A stretch of 64,000 bases of DNA from Loktanella sp. D2R18 (GCF_003318235.1 NZ_QOCG01000030.1:1-64000); one strand, 5' to 3'. Counted from the stretch's first letter, positions 44,721 through 53,397 are shown. A program made the numbers and translations. Notes: generated by a model not told the origin, from the letters alone.

Positions 44721-45584
44721 ATGCACTACCCCGACCTCCCTTCCCTGATTTCAGACGCGAAAACGACACTGGCGCGCGGGCCAATCGCCTTGGTCCTCGT
44801 TGAAGACGACGTTGAAATCGCGGGTACAATCGTTCATCATCTTAAGCTTGGGTTCCGGCAATTGGTGCTCTTTTGCCCGGTCGACGTTCAAATACCCGAT
44901 GATATGGCGGCGAATGTCCACCGCGTCGATTTTGATGTCACCGCCGAGGGCGCGCTTGCGAAGATAAACAACGCAATCATCAAAGCCGCGCCGGGACAGT
45001 GGATCTATTACTGCTATAACGCCGAATACCTGATGTTTCCCTTCTGCGAGACACGCAGCATTGGTGAATTACTGACCTTCATGACTGAAGAGCGCCGCGA
45101 CAGCGTGATGTCCTACACCATTGATCTTTACGCGCGCGACCTGACGCAAACGCCCACTGCCGTCGACCCGCAAGCCGCCTATTTTGACCGCAGCGGGTAT
45201 TTTGCCTTGGCCCGCCAAGACGACGAAGGGAATACGCAAGAGCGCCAAATGAACATCCATGGTGGGCTACGGTGGCGGTTCGAAGAACATGTTGCCAAAG
45301 AGCGGCAGCGACTTGACCGGTCCTCACTGTACCGCGCAGTGCCGGGACTGCAAATGGCCGCAGACGGGTCGTTTTCAGAACCGGAGCACAATACGGTTTC
45401 TTGCCCTTGGCACAATAATTTGACGGTCGCGACGGCCTCGTTTCGGACTGCAAAGGCGCTCCGCCGCAATCCCGGCAGCAAGCACGCGTTTGTTACGTTT
45501 TACGGCGCGCATTCCGAGACCTTTAGCTGGTCATCACAACAGCTTTTGGATCTAGGTTTGATCGAGCCGGGACAATGGTTTTAG
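44721..45584 (+). CDS. GT-A-like protein, possible family 2/92-type glycosyltransferase
   Basis: This 287-residue soluble protein has an N-terminal Rossmann-like part (LVLVEDDVEIAGTIVHHLKLGF) and the layout of small GT-A glycosyltransferases of the Glyco_tranf_2_4 type. Where these carry D-x-D-E-F, this protein has YYCYNAEYLMFPF (about residues 96-108), so the metal-binding aspartates are not obvious. The following SIGELLTFMTEERRDSVMSYTIDLYA matches the family. The ATG at 44721 fits the fold; a longer frame at 44652 overlaps the miaB upstream region. Its 3' end overlaps the RAYT gene by 62 nt. Activity is uncertain. Confidence 0.6.
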   Translation: MHYPDLPSLISDAKTTLARGPIALVLVEDDVEIAGTIVHHLKLGFRQLVLFCPVDVQIPDDMAANVHRVDFDVTAEGALAKINNAIIKAAPGQWIYYCYNAEYLMFPFCETRSIGELLTFMTEERRDSVMSYTIDLYARDLTQTPTAVDPQAAYFDRSGYFALARQDDEGNTQERQMNIHGGLRWRFEEHVAKERQRLDRSSLYRAVPGLQMAADGSFSEPEHNTVSCPWHNNLTVATASFRTAKALRRNPGSKHAFVTFYGAHSETFSWSSQQLLDLGLIEPGQWF

Positions 45585-46068
45585 CCCCGCGTGGATCAAG
45601 ATCCACCCTACGCTTGCAGATCGACGCATAAGGCCAATCAGATGGCTTATCGACCAGCCCAGCGGTCACAGGGGCCGTGATGATAAGATGATCATGCAGG
45701 TCGTAATCCGCCTGATCTCGGATTACATGCTCCCAAAATCGGCGCTGCCAGATACCTTTTTCACCGGGGCGCAATTTGGATTGTGGCCGTTTGGCGGGGA
45801 CCGGGCAATGGCGCGAAAATGTCGACTTTATCAACCGCCAGCGTTTGGAATAGTCGGCGTCGTCGGGCGGCAACGTCCAGATCATATGCAGCTTGTTTGG
45901 CAAGATGACCGCCGCATTGATCTCGAACGGCCAGCGCTGCATGCAAAGACTGGTTACACTTCGCAAAAGATCGATCCGATCGACCAAAAGCGTAGAACCC
46001 GCGTCACGCAAATGGACAGAAAAGAAATAGGTGCCACCGGGCACATAGAGTCTGCGATACTTTGACAT
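45523..46068 (-). CDS. REP-associated tyrosine transposase homologue (RAYT), active site lost
   Basis: This 181-residue protein clearly belongs to the RAYT/IS200-like family: YRRLYVPGGTYFFSV at the start, WTLPPDDADYSKRWRLIKSTFSR and GIWQRRFWEHVIRD in the middle, KPSDWPYAS near the end. The HUH motif, usually H-x-H in PDHLHxIW, reads PNKLHMIW, with Lys59 for the first histidine. The catalytic region usually reading YIHYNPVKHG reads LIITAPVTAG, so the tyrosine is gone. The C-terminal part is encoded across one of two flanking palindromes. It is an intact frame of a dead enzyme: either decaying or kept for DNA binding. Confidence 0.85.
   Translation of the reverse strand: MSKYRRLYVPGGTYFFSVHLRDAGSTLLVDRIDLLRSVTSLCMQRWPFEINAAVILPNKLHMIWTLPPDDADYSKRWRLIKSTFSRHCPVPAKRPQSKLRPGEKGIWQRRFWEHVIRDQADYDLHDHLIITAPVTAGLVDKPSDWPYASICKRRVDLDPRGAKTIVPARSNLDPKAVVMTS
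45591..45612. repeat. REP-like palindrome, left copy
   Basis: GTGGATC-aa-GATCCAC followed by CCTACG. It shares the core and flank, in inverted orientation, with the copy at 46111-46136 and lies inside the 3' end of the RAYT frame. Confidence 0.8.
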
Positions 46069-46110
46069 CGCCTGACATTAGCACGGCATTGGTTAACGTT
46101 AGGTGAAATC

Positions 46111-46136
46111 CGTAGGGTGGATCTTGATCCACCCTA
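46111..46136. repeat. REP-like palindrome, right copy
   Basis: TAGGGTGGATC-tt-GATCCACCCTA, an 11-bp perfect inverted repeat with a 2-base loop, preceded by CG. It lies 43 bp upstream of the RAYT start and ends 1 bp after the stop codon of the membrane protein gene to its right, where it may also act as a transcription stop. Confidence 0.85.
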
Positions 46137-46137
46137 G

Positions 46138-46866
46138 CTAAGCGTCCGGAGCTGATTTTAGGGCCCCTTGGCGCGCAAGTTTCACCAGTGCAATGTCGGC
46201 TTTGCCCTTGACCAACCATGACAGACCGAACGCCCATATTCCGATAGCCTCCAGCCAAAATACTAGATTATAGCTGATCACTGCCGCCTTTGGTGCGCCA
46301 CTGCCAAGTATCTTGATCGCGGAAGCGACCGCGATTCCGACCAACGACGCCACGATAACCCAGCCACAAAACAAATAGATCCGTTTGCGGACAGGTTTGG
46401 CAGTACGCGTAAACTTCTTCAGACAAAATACTGCCAAGCAGCTAAAAAACACCAATGCCGATGCATAGTGAAACATTGGGCTTGTGCTGATTCCAACCAT
46501 TTTTTGAGTCATCGTCGCAATCTGGGCTGTCGGACTTTCATTGGGAAACAGCGCCACGCCAAACGCAGACATCCCGGCGATGGTGCCCAGCCAATCATCA
46601 TCAATCATATCGCCCGACTGCCGCCCGTAGCCACGGTAGCAAATCAAGAACACCCCGATCGCGCAGAGCGTGCCCACAAAAATATCCCTGTAAGTCGTAT
46701 GATAAAAATCGCTGATCGAGGGCTCCAGATGCCGCGCATCAAGTAGCCCACCCAAGATCAACACCAGCGGTAAACCCATGCCCAGCAGTCCCAGCGCCGT
46801 GCGCACCCGGTGATAAGATTGCACCATATCTCTGTGTTGTTCATGCGGCATACCAATAACATTCAT
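46138..46866 (-). CDS. Six-helix membrane protein of unknown function
   Basis: This 242-residue inner-membrane protein has about six predicted helices (near 24-42, 62-80, 92-107, 130-150, 163-187, 197-217). Conserved-looking motifs are PSISDFYHTTYRDIFVG between helices 1 and 2 and YRGYGRQSGDMIDDDWLGTIAG between 2 and 3. I recognise this pattern from uncharacterised bacterial membrane proteins but cannot name a function. Its stop codon adjoins the right REP-like palindrome. Confidence 0.75.
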   Translation of the reverse strand: MNVIGMPHEQHRDMVQSYHRVRTALGLLGMGLPLVLILGGLLDARHLEPSISDFYHTTYRDIFVGTLCAIGVFLICYRGYGRQSGDMIDDDWLGTIAGMSAFGVALFPNESPTAQIATMTQKMVGISTSPMFHYASALVFFSCLAVFCLKKFTRTAKPVRKRIYLFCGWVIVASLVGIAVASAIKILGSGAPKAAVISYNLVFWLEAIGIWAFGLSWLVKGKADIALVKLARQGALKSAPDA

Positions 46867-46929
46867 CTAAAAAATTATAGGATCTATGCGAGACCTTGAT
46901 CAAACACGCAAGCGTGACGAAAGCTGCCC

Positions 46930-47346
46930 CTATTTGCGGCGTAGCCGGATCACAACATCCACGGATGCGATTTCAGCACCGTTCGGCGCATGCGGCACCC
47001 GCGCGATTTCCAGCTGTTCAGCCGGTGCATCGGTCAAATGCCCTGTGTCTTCCCAATAAAAATGTGGGTGATCCGTCATGTTGGTATCAAAATAGCTTTT
47101 GGCGCCGTCAACAGTGATTTCGCGCATCAATCCAACGTCACAAAACGCGCGCAGCGTGTTGTAGACCGTCGCTAGCGATACTTTTTCGCCCGCAGTAGAT
47201 GCAGCATCAAATAGGCTTTCAGCAGTCACATGGCGGTCTTGCCCATCGCCAACCAATAGGTTGGCAAGCGTCATCCGTTGCCGCGTTGGGCGTAACCCGG
47301 CCCCCGAAAGCCAGTCTGTGCTGCGCTGAATAGTGATATCTGTCAT
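46930..47346 (-). CDS. irr: Fur-family iron response regulator Irr
   Basis: This 138-residue DNA-binding protein has the Fur winged helix (LRPTRQRMTLANLLVGDGQDRHVTAESL, then KVSLATVYNTLRAFCDVGLM) and the short Irr-type dimerisation domain without the usual CxxC zinc sites of Fur. In alphaproteobacteria Irr senses haem status and represses iron-using and haem genes. It is divergent from fabA, the arrangement usual in Rhodobacterales. Confidence 0.92.
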   Translation of the reverse strand: MTDITIQRSTDWLSGAGLRPTRQRMTLANLLVGDGQDRHVTAESLFDAASTAGEKVSLATVYNTLRAFCDVGLMREITVDGAKSYFDTNMTDHPHFYWEDTGHLTDAPAEQLEIARVPHAPNGAEIASVDVVIRLRRK

Positions 47347-47493
47347 GGCTGCCTGCCTGTTGCTAGCTCCTTTATAGGCCCGAAATATTGCGTTTCACAA
47401 TGGGAATTCGACATTCAGCGGTCTGACTTGCCCTTACAAAGCTCCAAGTGATAAAGGTTGCCTAACGAAGCAGACAACAATGAGACCAGACAA

Positions 47494-48003
47494 ATGGCCG
47501 ATTACCCCACGAGTTTTGACAAAGACGACCTGCTGAAATGCGCCCGCGGCGAATTATTTGGCCCCGGAAACGCACAACTTCCCGCCCCGCCGATGCTAAT
47601 GATGGATCGTATCACCGAAGTATCCGGCGATGGGGGGGCGCATGGCAAAGGGCATATCGTCGCTGAATTCGACATCACCCCTGAACTTTGGTTCTTTGAT
47701 TGCCACTTCCCGGGCAACCCCATCATGCCCGGCTGTCTTGGCCTTGACGGCCTGTGGCAGCTCACAGGTTTTAACCTTGGCTGGCGCGGCTGGCAGGGGC
47801 GTGGATACGCATTGGGTGTTGGCGAAGTTAAATTGACAGGCATGGTGCGCCCAGAGCGCAAGATGCTGACCTATAAGATCGACTTCACCAAAGCGATCCA
47901 AACCCGCCGCCTGACTATGGGCGTCGCAGACGGCATCGTAGAAGCAGACGGCGAAGTGATCTATCAAGTCAAAGACATGAAGGTTGCATTGTCTGAAAGC
48001 TAA
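47494..48003 (+). CDS. fabA: 3-Hydroxydecanoyl-ACP dehydratase/isomerase
   Basis: This 169-residue hot-dog-fold enzyme dehydrates 3-hydroxyacyl-ACP and isomerises trans-2- to cis-3-decenoyl-ACP, the branch point of anaerobic unsaturated fatty-acid synthesis. The catalytic His is in [12 protein letters not shown] and the Asp in CLGLDGLWQ. The ATG at 47494 ([12 protein letters not shown]) gives standard length. FabB and FabI, which continue the pathway, are encoded 1.9 kb downstream beyond a reverse-strand block. Confidence 0.96.
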   Translation: MADYPTSFDKDDLLKCARGELFGPGNAQLPAPPMLMMDRITEVSGDGGAHGKGHIVAEFDITPELWFFDCHFPGNPIMPGCLGLDGLWQLTGFNLGWRGWQGRGYALGVGEVKLTGMVRPERKMLTYKIDFTKAIQTRRLTMGVADGIVEADGEVIYQVKDMKVALSES

Positions 48004-48078
48004 TGGATTGTTCCTGCGTTGGTTCAAACTGATCGACGCAGGTACTGCTTTGCTCAGCGGACGGTGCTGCCAGTCGCC

Positions 48079-48681
48079 CTACCCCACCATCCAAACATCA
48101 TAGCGTGTTGTTTTCCCTAATATTTGATGGGAATACGGCTTGATGCCTGCAATTGGGTCGGCTTTTGCTGGCCACTTCAGAACGACCCGCGAACCCGCGT
48201 GTTTGAGCGCCACTTGCGCCAATTCAGCGGCGTCTTCATCCGTTCCGACGATGTCGCGGACTTGACGAAGTTCGAGTTTCACCAAAGCCGAATTTTTACG
48301 TTCAGGATGCATCGGATCAATGAGGATAGACTCCCCATCTAACCCGGGCAACAAATCTTTGGCATCGCCCTTTAGAAGGGTCATGCGTCCGATGATGTCG
48401 CGCAGTGCGCCCCCTTCTTTGGTAGCCCGATCCATACCATCAACAAGCAATGCGTGCATCTTGTCTGAACGCTCGATCATGGTGACATGCGCGCCCAATG
48501 ACGCCAACAAAAATGAATCGCGGCCCAAACCGGCCGTTGCATCAATGATTGTTGGCGTTTTCCCATCGCGCAGCCCCATTGCTTTTGCAATCGGTTGCCC
48601 GCGTCCGCCCCCGAACCGGAGCCGATGCGCGACCGCACCTTCGACAAAATCAACACGCAACTCTTTGACAGATTTCTTCAT
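48079..48681 (-). CDS. rsmJ: 16S rRNA (guanine1516-N2)-methyltransferase
   Basis: This 200-residue SAM-dependent enzyme modifies G1516 of 16S rRNA. The SAM-binding IDATAGLGRDSFLLASLGAHV and the RsmJ-specific catalytic region LIDPMHPERKNSALVKLELRQ are visible; the family usually has DPMFPHRxKSALVK. It is shorter than E. coli RsmJ at the N terminus. It is the last gene of a leftward group with trmL. Confidence 0.9.
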   Translation of the reverse strand: MKKSVKELRVDFVEGAVAHRLRFGGGRGQPIAKAMGLRDGKTPTIIDATAGLGRDSFLLASLGAHVTMIERSDKMHALLVDGMDRATKEGGALRDIIGRMTLLKGDAKDLLPGLDGESILIDPMHPERKNSALVKLELRQVRDIVGTDEDAAELAQVALKHAGSRVVLKWPAKADPIAGIKPYSHQILGKTTRYDVWMVG

Positions 48682-48730
48682 TTTACAGCTATACCCGAAG
48701 TCCCAAAAAACATGCCAAGCCTAGGGCCTT

Positions 48731-49204
48731 TTACCCGCCTAACTGTGTCCGCATTGCTTGATAGATCACTGCGGTCGCAACGTTGGCTAAATTCAGCGAC
48801 CGAACACGCTTATCGAGCATCGGCAGGCTGAGCGTGCGGTCTTCCATTCCGTTGAGGATTGCGGGTGGCAGACCCGCGGACTCGCAACCAAACACCAGAT
48901 ACCCGTCCTCTTGATAATCTGCGCTATAGACAGTTTGCGCGCCGTGTTCTTCGAAAAAGAACATGCTTTCAGGACGTGGTTTGCGCGCGTCTAAAAAGCT
49001 TTGCCAATTTTCATACTCCGTCAAGTTCACATATTTCCAATAATCCGTTCCCGCCCTGCGCACGGATTTTTCATCCAACGAAAACCCATAGGGTTTGATG
49101 AGGATCAGTTCAAGGTTCAGCGCCACACATGTCCGCCCGATCGCCCCTGTATTATAGGGAATTTCAGGTGTGACGAGGACAATTTTCATGCGTGGTTCAG
49201 ACAT
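48731..49204 (-). CDS. trmL: tRNA (cytidine34-2'-O)-methyltransferase (SPOUT family)
   Basis: This 157-residue SPOUT-fold enzyme methylates the ribose of the wobble base in tRNA-Leu. Motifs are PEIPYNTGAIGRTCVALN (1), LVFGCESAGLPP (2) and RSLNLANVATAVIYQAMR (3, part of the SAM-binding knot). The start is uncertain: ATG at 49204 or 49189 both fit; no strong ribosome-binding site is seen. It lies 49 bp upstream of rsmJ. Confidence 0.9.
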   Translation of the reverse strand: MSEPRMKIVLVTPEIPYNTGAIGRTCVALNLELILIKPYGFSLDEKSVRRAGTDYWKYVNLTEYENWQSFLDARKPRPESMFFFEEHGAQTVYSADYQEDGYLVFGCESAGLPPAILNGMEDRTLSLPMLDKRVRSLNLANVATAVIYQAMRTQLGG

Positions 49205-49244
49205 CACTGGTGCGTCTTTCATAGGACATGCGCAAGGATCAATA

Positions 49245-49724
49245 TTACCGGGTTCCAAGGAAATCGCAGGCCTCAAGCAGTGCGTTTGCGAGCCCATCAA
49301 AAAATCCCGATGTCGTGACATCAATCAATCCCGACGTCTTGCGGTCTTCATCGGCAACAACCTGCGCAACCGGAATGATCGCAAATGGCGTGACTTTAGC
49401 AGCCAGCAATTCACGGTAGCTTGCGCCAGTGCCGTGTTTGAGGACATTCACCGCGAGATAGTGCTTGTGAATTCGGTCTGCGAGATCGGGCTGCTTTGCC
49501 TCCAGCAGCGCGGCCTTGAGTTTGCGCGAAAACGGGCCGCGTTTGAAATGCCCCTGCATGCGGGCTTCAAATAACGTGAACGCATCAACGGCTGCCAATT
49601 CCAGCGCGGCTATCGCGGCCTGCTTGTCCGCGTCGTCTTGCGGGGCAGCAATGCGCGCTTCAAGGGTTTTAGCATCCGCTTGCGCAGCAATAATCAGCGC
49701 GGGCAAATCTTGCGTTTGTTCCAT
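49245..49724 (-). CDS. Helical protein of unknown function
   Basis: This 159-residue protein is predicted almost wholly helical, with an alanine-rich N-terminal half and no signal peptide. The segment RIHKHYLAVNVLKHGTGASYREL recalls the R-x-H and 'N-LKHG' helices of HEPN-like proteins, but the match is by eye only and the spacing is not canonical. It is 40 bp upstream of trmL in the reverse-strand block that splits fabA from fabB. I cannot name a function. Confidence 0.65.
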   Translation of the reverse strand: MEQTQDLPALIIAAQADAKTLEARIAAPQDDADKQAAIAALELAAVDAFTLFEARMQGHFKRGPFSRKLKAALLEAKQPDLADRIHKHYLAVNVLKHGTGASYRELLAAKVTPFAIIPVAQVVADEDRKTSGLIDVTTSGFFDGLANALLEACDFLGTR

Positions 49725-49855
49725 TGTTCAGTCTCCTTAGGCGCCCCTGGTTCCTTAAGCTAAGCTAGTAGAAATGATAGGGTGCAGACATGTTTCAATC
49801 GGGTCCCCTATCTGATGCGCCCACACATAGCCATACCTGCTTGCCCCCGGCCCCA

Positions 49856-49880
49856 CTGCTGCCGTACAAAGCGGTAGCAG
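49856..49880 (+). other. Hairpin in the fabB leader
   Basis: CTGCTGCCG and CGGTAGCAG form nine pairs (one G-T wobble) around the loop tacaaag, ending about 7 bp before the fabB ribosome-binding site (GGGAG). It could affect translation or mark a regulatory site; no function is shown. Confidence 0.45.
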
Positions 49881-49898
49881 TATACAGGGAGTGCGCCT

Positions 49899-51128
49899 AT
49901 GCGTCGCGTCGTCGTCACAGGTTTGGGGATTGTATCCCCGATTGGGAATAACGCCGAAGAGGTGAAAGCCTCTCTTATGGCTGGAAAATCCGGCATCGAA
50001 GCCTCGCCCGAGATGGCCGAGCACGGCTTCCGTAGTCAAATCGCGGGCACCGTAAAAATTGACATCAAAGAACATGTCGATAAGCGCGCGCTGCGCTTTA
50101 TGGGGCCAGGTGCCGCCTATGCCTATATCGCGATGGGGCAAGCCATTGCCGACGCTGGGCTTGATGAAGACACAGTTTCGAACGTGCGCACGGGTCTGGT
50201 TGCTGGCTCCGGTGGTCCGTCCACATCTGCAATGTTCGCGGCCCACAATGTTGTCAAAGACACAGGTGCCACCAAACGCATCGGGCCATTTGCCGTGCCG
50301 AAATGCATGTCGTCGACGATTTCGGCGAACTTGTCGACACAATACAAGATCAAGGGCATCAACTATTCGATCACCTCTGCTTGTTCGACATCCCTGCACT
50401 GTATCGGCAATGCGGCCGAACAGATCATGATGGGCAAACAGGACGTGATGTTTGCGGGCGGCGGCGAAGAATTGGATTGGACCCTGTCCTGCCTGTTTGA
50501 CGCGATGGGCGCAATGTCATCGAAATATAACGACACCCCTGAAAAAGCATCCCGCGCCTTTGACGCCAACCGTGATGGGTTTGTCATCGCCGGTGGTGGC
50601 GCGATGCTGGTGCTAGAAAGCCTTGAGCACGCGCAAGCACGCGGTGCAAAAATTTACGCAGAAGTGACTGGCTATGCAGCCACATCTGACGGGCACGACA
50701 TGGTAGCCCCATCAGGCGAAGGCGGCGAACGCGCGATGCGTTTGGCGCTGGAAACCCTGCCCGAGGGCCGCAAAGTCAGCTATATCAACGCGCACGGCAC
50801 ATCGACCCCAGTGGGCGACGTTGGCGAGATCGAAGCCGTGCGCCGCGTCTTTGGCGAAGGCAACACACCGCCTGTGTCTTCCACAAAATCCATGACAGGC
50901 CACAGCCAAGGGGCCACAGGCGCATCCGAGGCCGTCTATTGTCTGCTGATGCTCCAAGACGATTTCATCACCCCATCCATCAACGTTGACACCCTTGATC
51001 CGGCGCTCGCCCCCGCGGAAATCGCGACCGATCTGGTCGAAAACGCCGGGCTTGATACTGTCATGACCAACTCTTTTGGGTTTGGCGGGACAAACGGGTC
51101 AATGTTGCTTTCAAAGTTCAAAGGCTAA
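49899..51128 (+). CDS. fabB: 3-Oxoacyl-ACP synthase I
   Basis: This 409-residue condensing enzyme elongates unsaturated acyl-ACPs made by FabA. The Cys-His-His triad is visible: [22 protein letters not shown] and [13 protein letters not shown] precedes the ATG and fabI follows after 3 bp, so the two are co-translated. Pairing with fabA supports FabB rather than FabF. Confidence 0.95.
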   Translation: MRRVVVTGLGIVSPIGNNAEEVKASLMAGKSGIEASPEMAEHGFRSQIAGTVKIDIKEHVDKRALRFMGPGAAYAYIAMGQAIADAGLDEDTVSNVRTGLVAGSGGPSTSAMFAAHNVVKDTGATKRIGPFAVPKCMSSTISANLSTQYKIKGINYSITSACSTSLHCIGNAAEQIMMGKQDVMFAGGGEELDWTLSCLFDAMGAMSSKYNDTPEKASRAFDANRDGFVIAGGGAMLVLESLEHAQARGAKIYAEVTGYAATSDGHDMVAPSGEGGERAMRLALETLPEGRKVSYINAHGTSTPVGDVGEIEAVRRVFGEGNTPPVSSTKSMTGHSQGATGASEAVYCLLMLQDDFITPSINVDTLDPALAPAEIATDLVENAGLDTVMTNSFGFGGTNGSMLLSKFKG

Positions 51129-51131
51129 GCT

Positions 51132-51941
51132 ATGACTATTTCTTTACAGGGAAAACGCGGCCTCATCATGGGTGTTGCGAACGAACGATCAATCGCTTGG
51201 GGCATTGCCAAATCAATGTCCGAAGCCGGGGCCGAACTGGCATTCAGTTATCAAGGCGAAGCATTCGGCAAACGGCTTGAACCGCTGGCGGCCTCTGTTG
51301 GGTCCGATATGTTGGTTGATGTCGACGTGACTGATGACGCCAGCATGGACGCCGCCTTTGACATGATTGCGCAAAAATGGGGCAAATTGGATTTCGTTGT
51401 CCACGCGATTGCCTATTCTGACAAGAACGAATTGGCGGGTCGGTTTACCGACACAAGCCGCGCAAATTTCCAAAATTCACTGACCATCTCGTGCTATTCT
51501 TTTGTAGATGTGGCCAAACGCGCCTCTGCGCTGATGCCTGACGGCGGCACATTGCTGACCCTGACCTATCAAGGATCCAACCGCGTCACACCGTTTTACA
51601 ATGTCATGGGTGTCGCGAAAGCCGCATTGGAAAGCGCCACACGCTATCTGGCCAATGATCTGGGCCCGCAAGGCATTCGCGTCAACGCGATCAGCCCCGG
51701 CCCGATGAAAACTCTTGCAGGGGCCGCAATTGCAGGTGCGCGACGCACTTACAAGCACACCGAACAAAACGCGCCCGCGCGTGAAAATGCGAGCCTTGCG
51801 GCGGTCGGTGGCACCGCTGTCTATCTTGCCTCTGACGCAGGTGCCTTTACGTCGGGCGAAATTATTCGCGTTGATGGCGGTTTCCACGTTTTGGGCATGC
51901 CCCAGCCTGAAAACCTCGTGATGCCGGTTGCCGGCAAATAG
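51132..51941 (+). CDS. fabI: Enoyl-ACP reductase (NADH)
   Basis: This 269-residue short-chain dehydrogenase completes each fatty-acid elongation cycle. The FabI cofactor region GKRGLIMGVANERSIAWGIA, the active-site YNVMGVAKAALE (Tyr-x6-Lys) and the C-terminal GGFHVLGM are present. It is directly behind fabB. Confidence 0.95.
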   Translation: MTISLQGKRGLIMGVANERSIAWGIAKSMSEAGAELAFSYQGEAFGKRLEPLAASVGSDMLVDVDVTDDASMDAAFDMIAQKWGKLDFVVHAIAYSDKNELAGRFTDTSRANFQNSLTISCYSFVDVAKRASALMPDGGTLLTLTYQGSNRVTPFYNVMGVAKAALESATRYLANDLGPQGIRVNAISPGPMKTLAGAAIAGARRTYKHTEQNAPARENASLAAVGGTAVYLASDAGAFTSGEIIRVDGGFHVLGMPQPENLVMPVAGK

Positions 51942-51950
51942 GCACAATCA

Positions 51951-51980
51951 GGGGGCGATAGTGGCTATCGTTGTCGCCCC
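51951..51980 (+). terminator. Possible terminator hairpin after fabI
   Basis: GGGGCGA and TCGCCCC form the outer stem, and GATAG/CTATC a competing inner stem, 9 bp after the fabI stop. No T-run follows, so termination is uncertain. Confidence 0.45.
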
Positions 51981-52033
51981 AGCTGATCTACACTTTTGCA
52001 GATTGAACGATATATTTTGCAAAAGGAATTGGC

Positions 52034-52966
52034 ATGGGCAACACCGCACATTTTCGGATCGATGGGATCTATGACGCGCAAACCTACTGGGAACGCGTCA
52101 AACGCAGCGAAGTCTTCTTAGGTCTTGATCGCGATCATATGCGGGCCTCGCAGGAAAAAATCGCGGGGGCAACTGTCGGCGTTGCCGGGCTTGGTGGTGT
52201 GGGCGGTGCGGTTGCAATGCTTTTGGCGCGGCTTGGCGTGCGACATCTGAAAATCGCCGATCCAGACGCCTTTGACACCAGCAATATCAACCGACAGCTT
52301 GGGGCCGCACCCGGCACTGTGGGCGCCTCCAAAGCCGGCACAATTGCGAACATGATCCATGAGACCACGCCGGATGTGACGCTTGATGTCTACCCAGCCG
52401 GGCTAACCGTTGAAAACGCGGCGGATTTCGTCGCGGATTGCGACCTGCTGATCGACTGCATTGATTTTTATACGATCGCCGAACGCTATGCCCTGCACCA
52501 AGCCTTTCGTGCCAGCCCCACCTGCATGGGATGCTTATCTTCCAAGATGGTTGGCTACGGCGCGAACCTTTATCTATTTACCCAAGACGGTCTTACCCTA
52601 GAGGATTTCTACGGCATCGCACCGGGCACCGAAATGACACCAGACCTAATGGACAAGCTGGTGCGCCTACAGGCCGCGTTCTTGCCACGCTTCCCAAGCC
52701 TTGATGTGATCTATGACTGGATGCAAGAGGTCGGCACCGCCCCGATGATCGCGACGACGCCGCCATTGACGCATTATCTGGTAGGGTCACGCGCGGCACT
52801 GATGCTAGCGGGGCTTGATCAGCCGCCCTATTGCGATGCGCTACCGCCGATGCCCAGCTATCTTTGGGTGGATGCAACGCGCGGGCAATGCGGGATCTAT
52901 GAATTCACCGGCGCATTCGCCAATCCTGACGAACACGCCGCATTTTTTGGAAAAACCCCGGGTTAA
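52034..52966 (+). CDS. ThiF/MoeB/E1-like adenylyltransferase
   Basis: This 310-residue protein has the E1-type nucleotide-binding fold: GVAGLGGVGGAVAMLLARLG (about residues 48-67), ADPDAFDTSNINRQLGA with the conserved Asp and Arg, and the SKAGTIANMI lysine helix. Such proteins adenylate the C terminus of ubiquitin-like sulfur carriers or small substrates. No ThiS/MoaD-type partner or sulfurtransferase is encoded in the window, so it is an orphan. AAAGGAATTGGC precedes the ATG. Its last 4 nt overlap the convergent FKBP gene. Confidence 0.8.
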   Translation: MGNTAHFRIDGIYDAQTYWERVKRSEVFLGLDRDHMRASQEKIAGATVGVAGLGGVGGAVAMLLARLGVRHLKIADPDAFDTSNINRQLGAAPGTVGASKAGTIANMIHETTPDVTLDVYPAGLTVENAADFVADCDLLIDCIDFYTIAERYALHQAFRASPTCMGCLSSKMVGYGANLYLFTQDGLTLEDFYGIAPGTEMTPDLMDKLVRLQAAFLPRFPSLDVIYDWMQEVGTAPMIATTPPLTHYLVGSRAALMLAGLDQPPYCDALPPMPSYLWVDATRGQCGIYEFTGAFANPDEHAAFFGKTPG

Positions 52967-53397
52967 ACCGCGTCGATCCCAACCATTTCGATGGCAAAAA
53001 TTAGGTCTTTACCCGCGAGCGCATGGTTCGCATCCAGAGTGACTTCGGTCTCGGTGACCTCGGCAACGGTGACCTGCATCATCTGACCTTGGGGCGTTTG
53101 CATTTGCAGCTGCGTGCCCAAATCAAGCGGGATGTTGTCAGGGATTTCGCCGCGCGGCACGGATTGGCGCGCGTCCGGATTGGTTTCGCCATAAGCTTGG
53201 GCACATGGCACATCGACCGTCTTTTTGTCACCCACTGCCATGCCCGGGATTGCGACATCAAGACCGGGGATAATTTGGCCAGAACCGACCACAAATTCCA
53301 ACGGATCGCGGCCGTCAGAACTGTCGAATGTTTCACCCGTTTTAAGGGTCCCTGTGTAATGGATACGGACGGTATCACCAGATTTTGCTTGGCTCAT
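52963..53397 (-). CDS. FKBP-type peptidyl-prolyl isomerase (SlyD-like)
   Basis: This 144-residue cytosolic protein has an FKBP domain (VRIHYTGTLKTGETFDSS, FVVGSGQIIPGLDVAIPGM) with an inserted IF chaperone domain (about 70-125) and the closing NHALAGKDLIFAIEMVGI. It lacks the histidine-rich metal-binding tail of E. coli SlyD. It catalyses proline isomerisation and helps folding. Confidence 0.9.
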   Translation of the reverse strand: MSQAKSGDTVRIHYTGTLKTGETFDSSDGRDPLEFVVGSGQIIPGLDVAIPGMAVGDKKTVDVPCAQAYGETNPDARQSVPRGEIPDNIPLDLGTQLQMQTPQGQMMQVTVAEVTETEVTLDANHALAGKDLIFAIEMVGIDAV

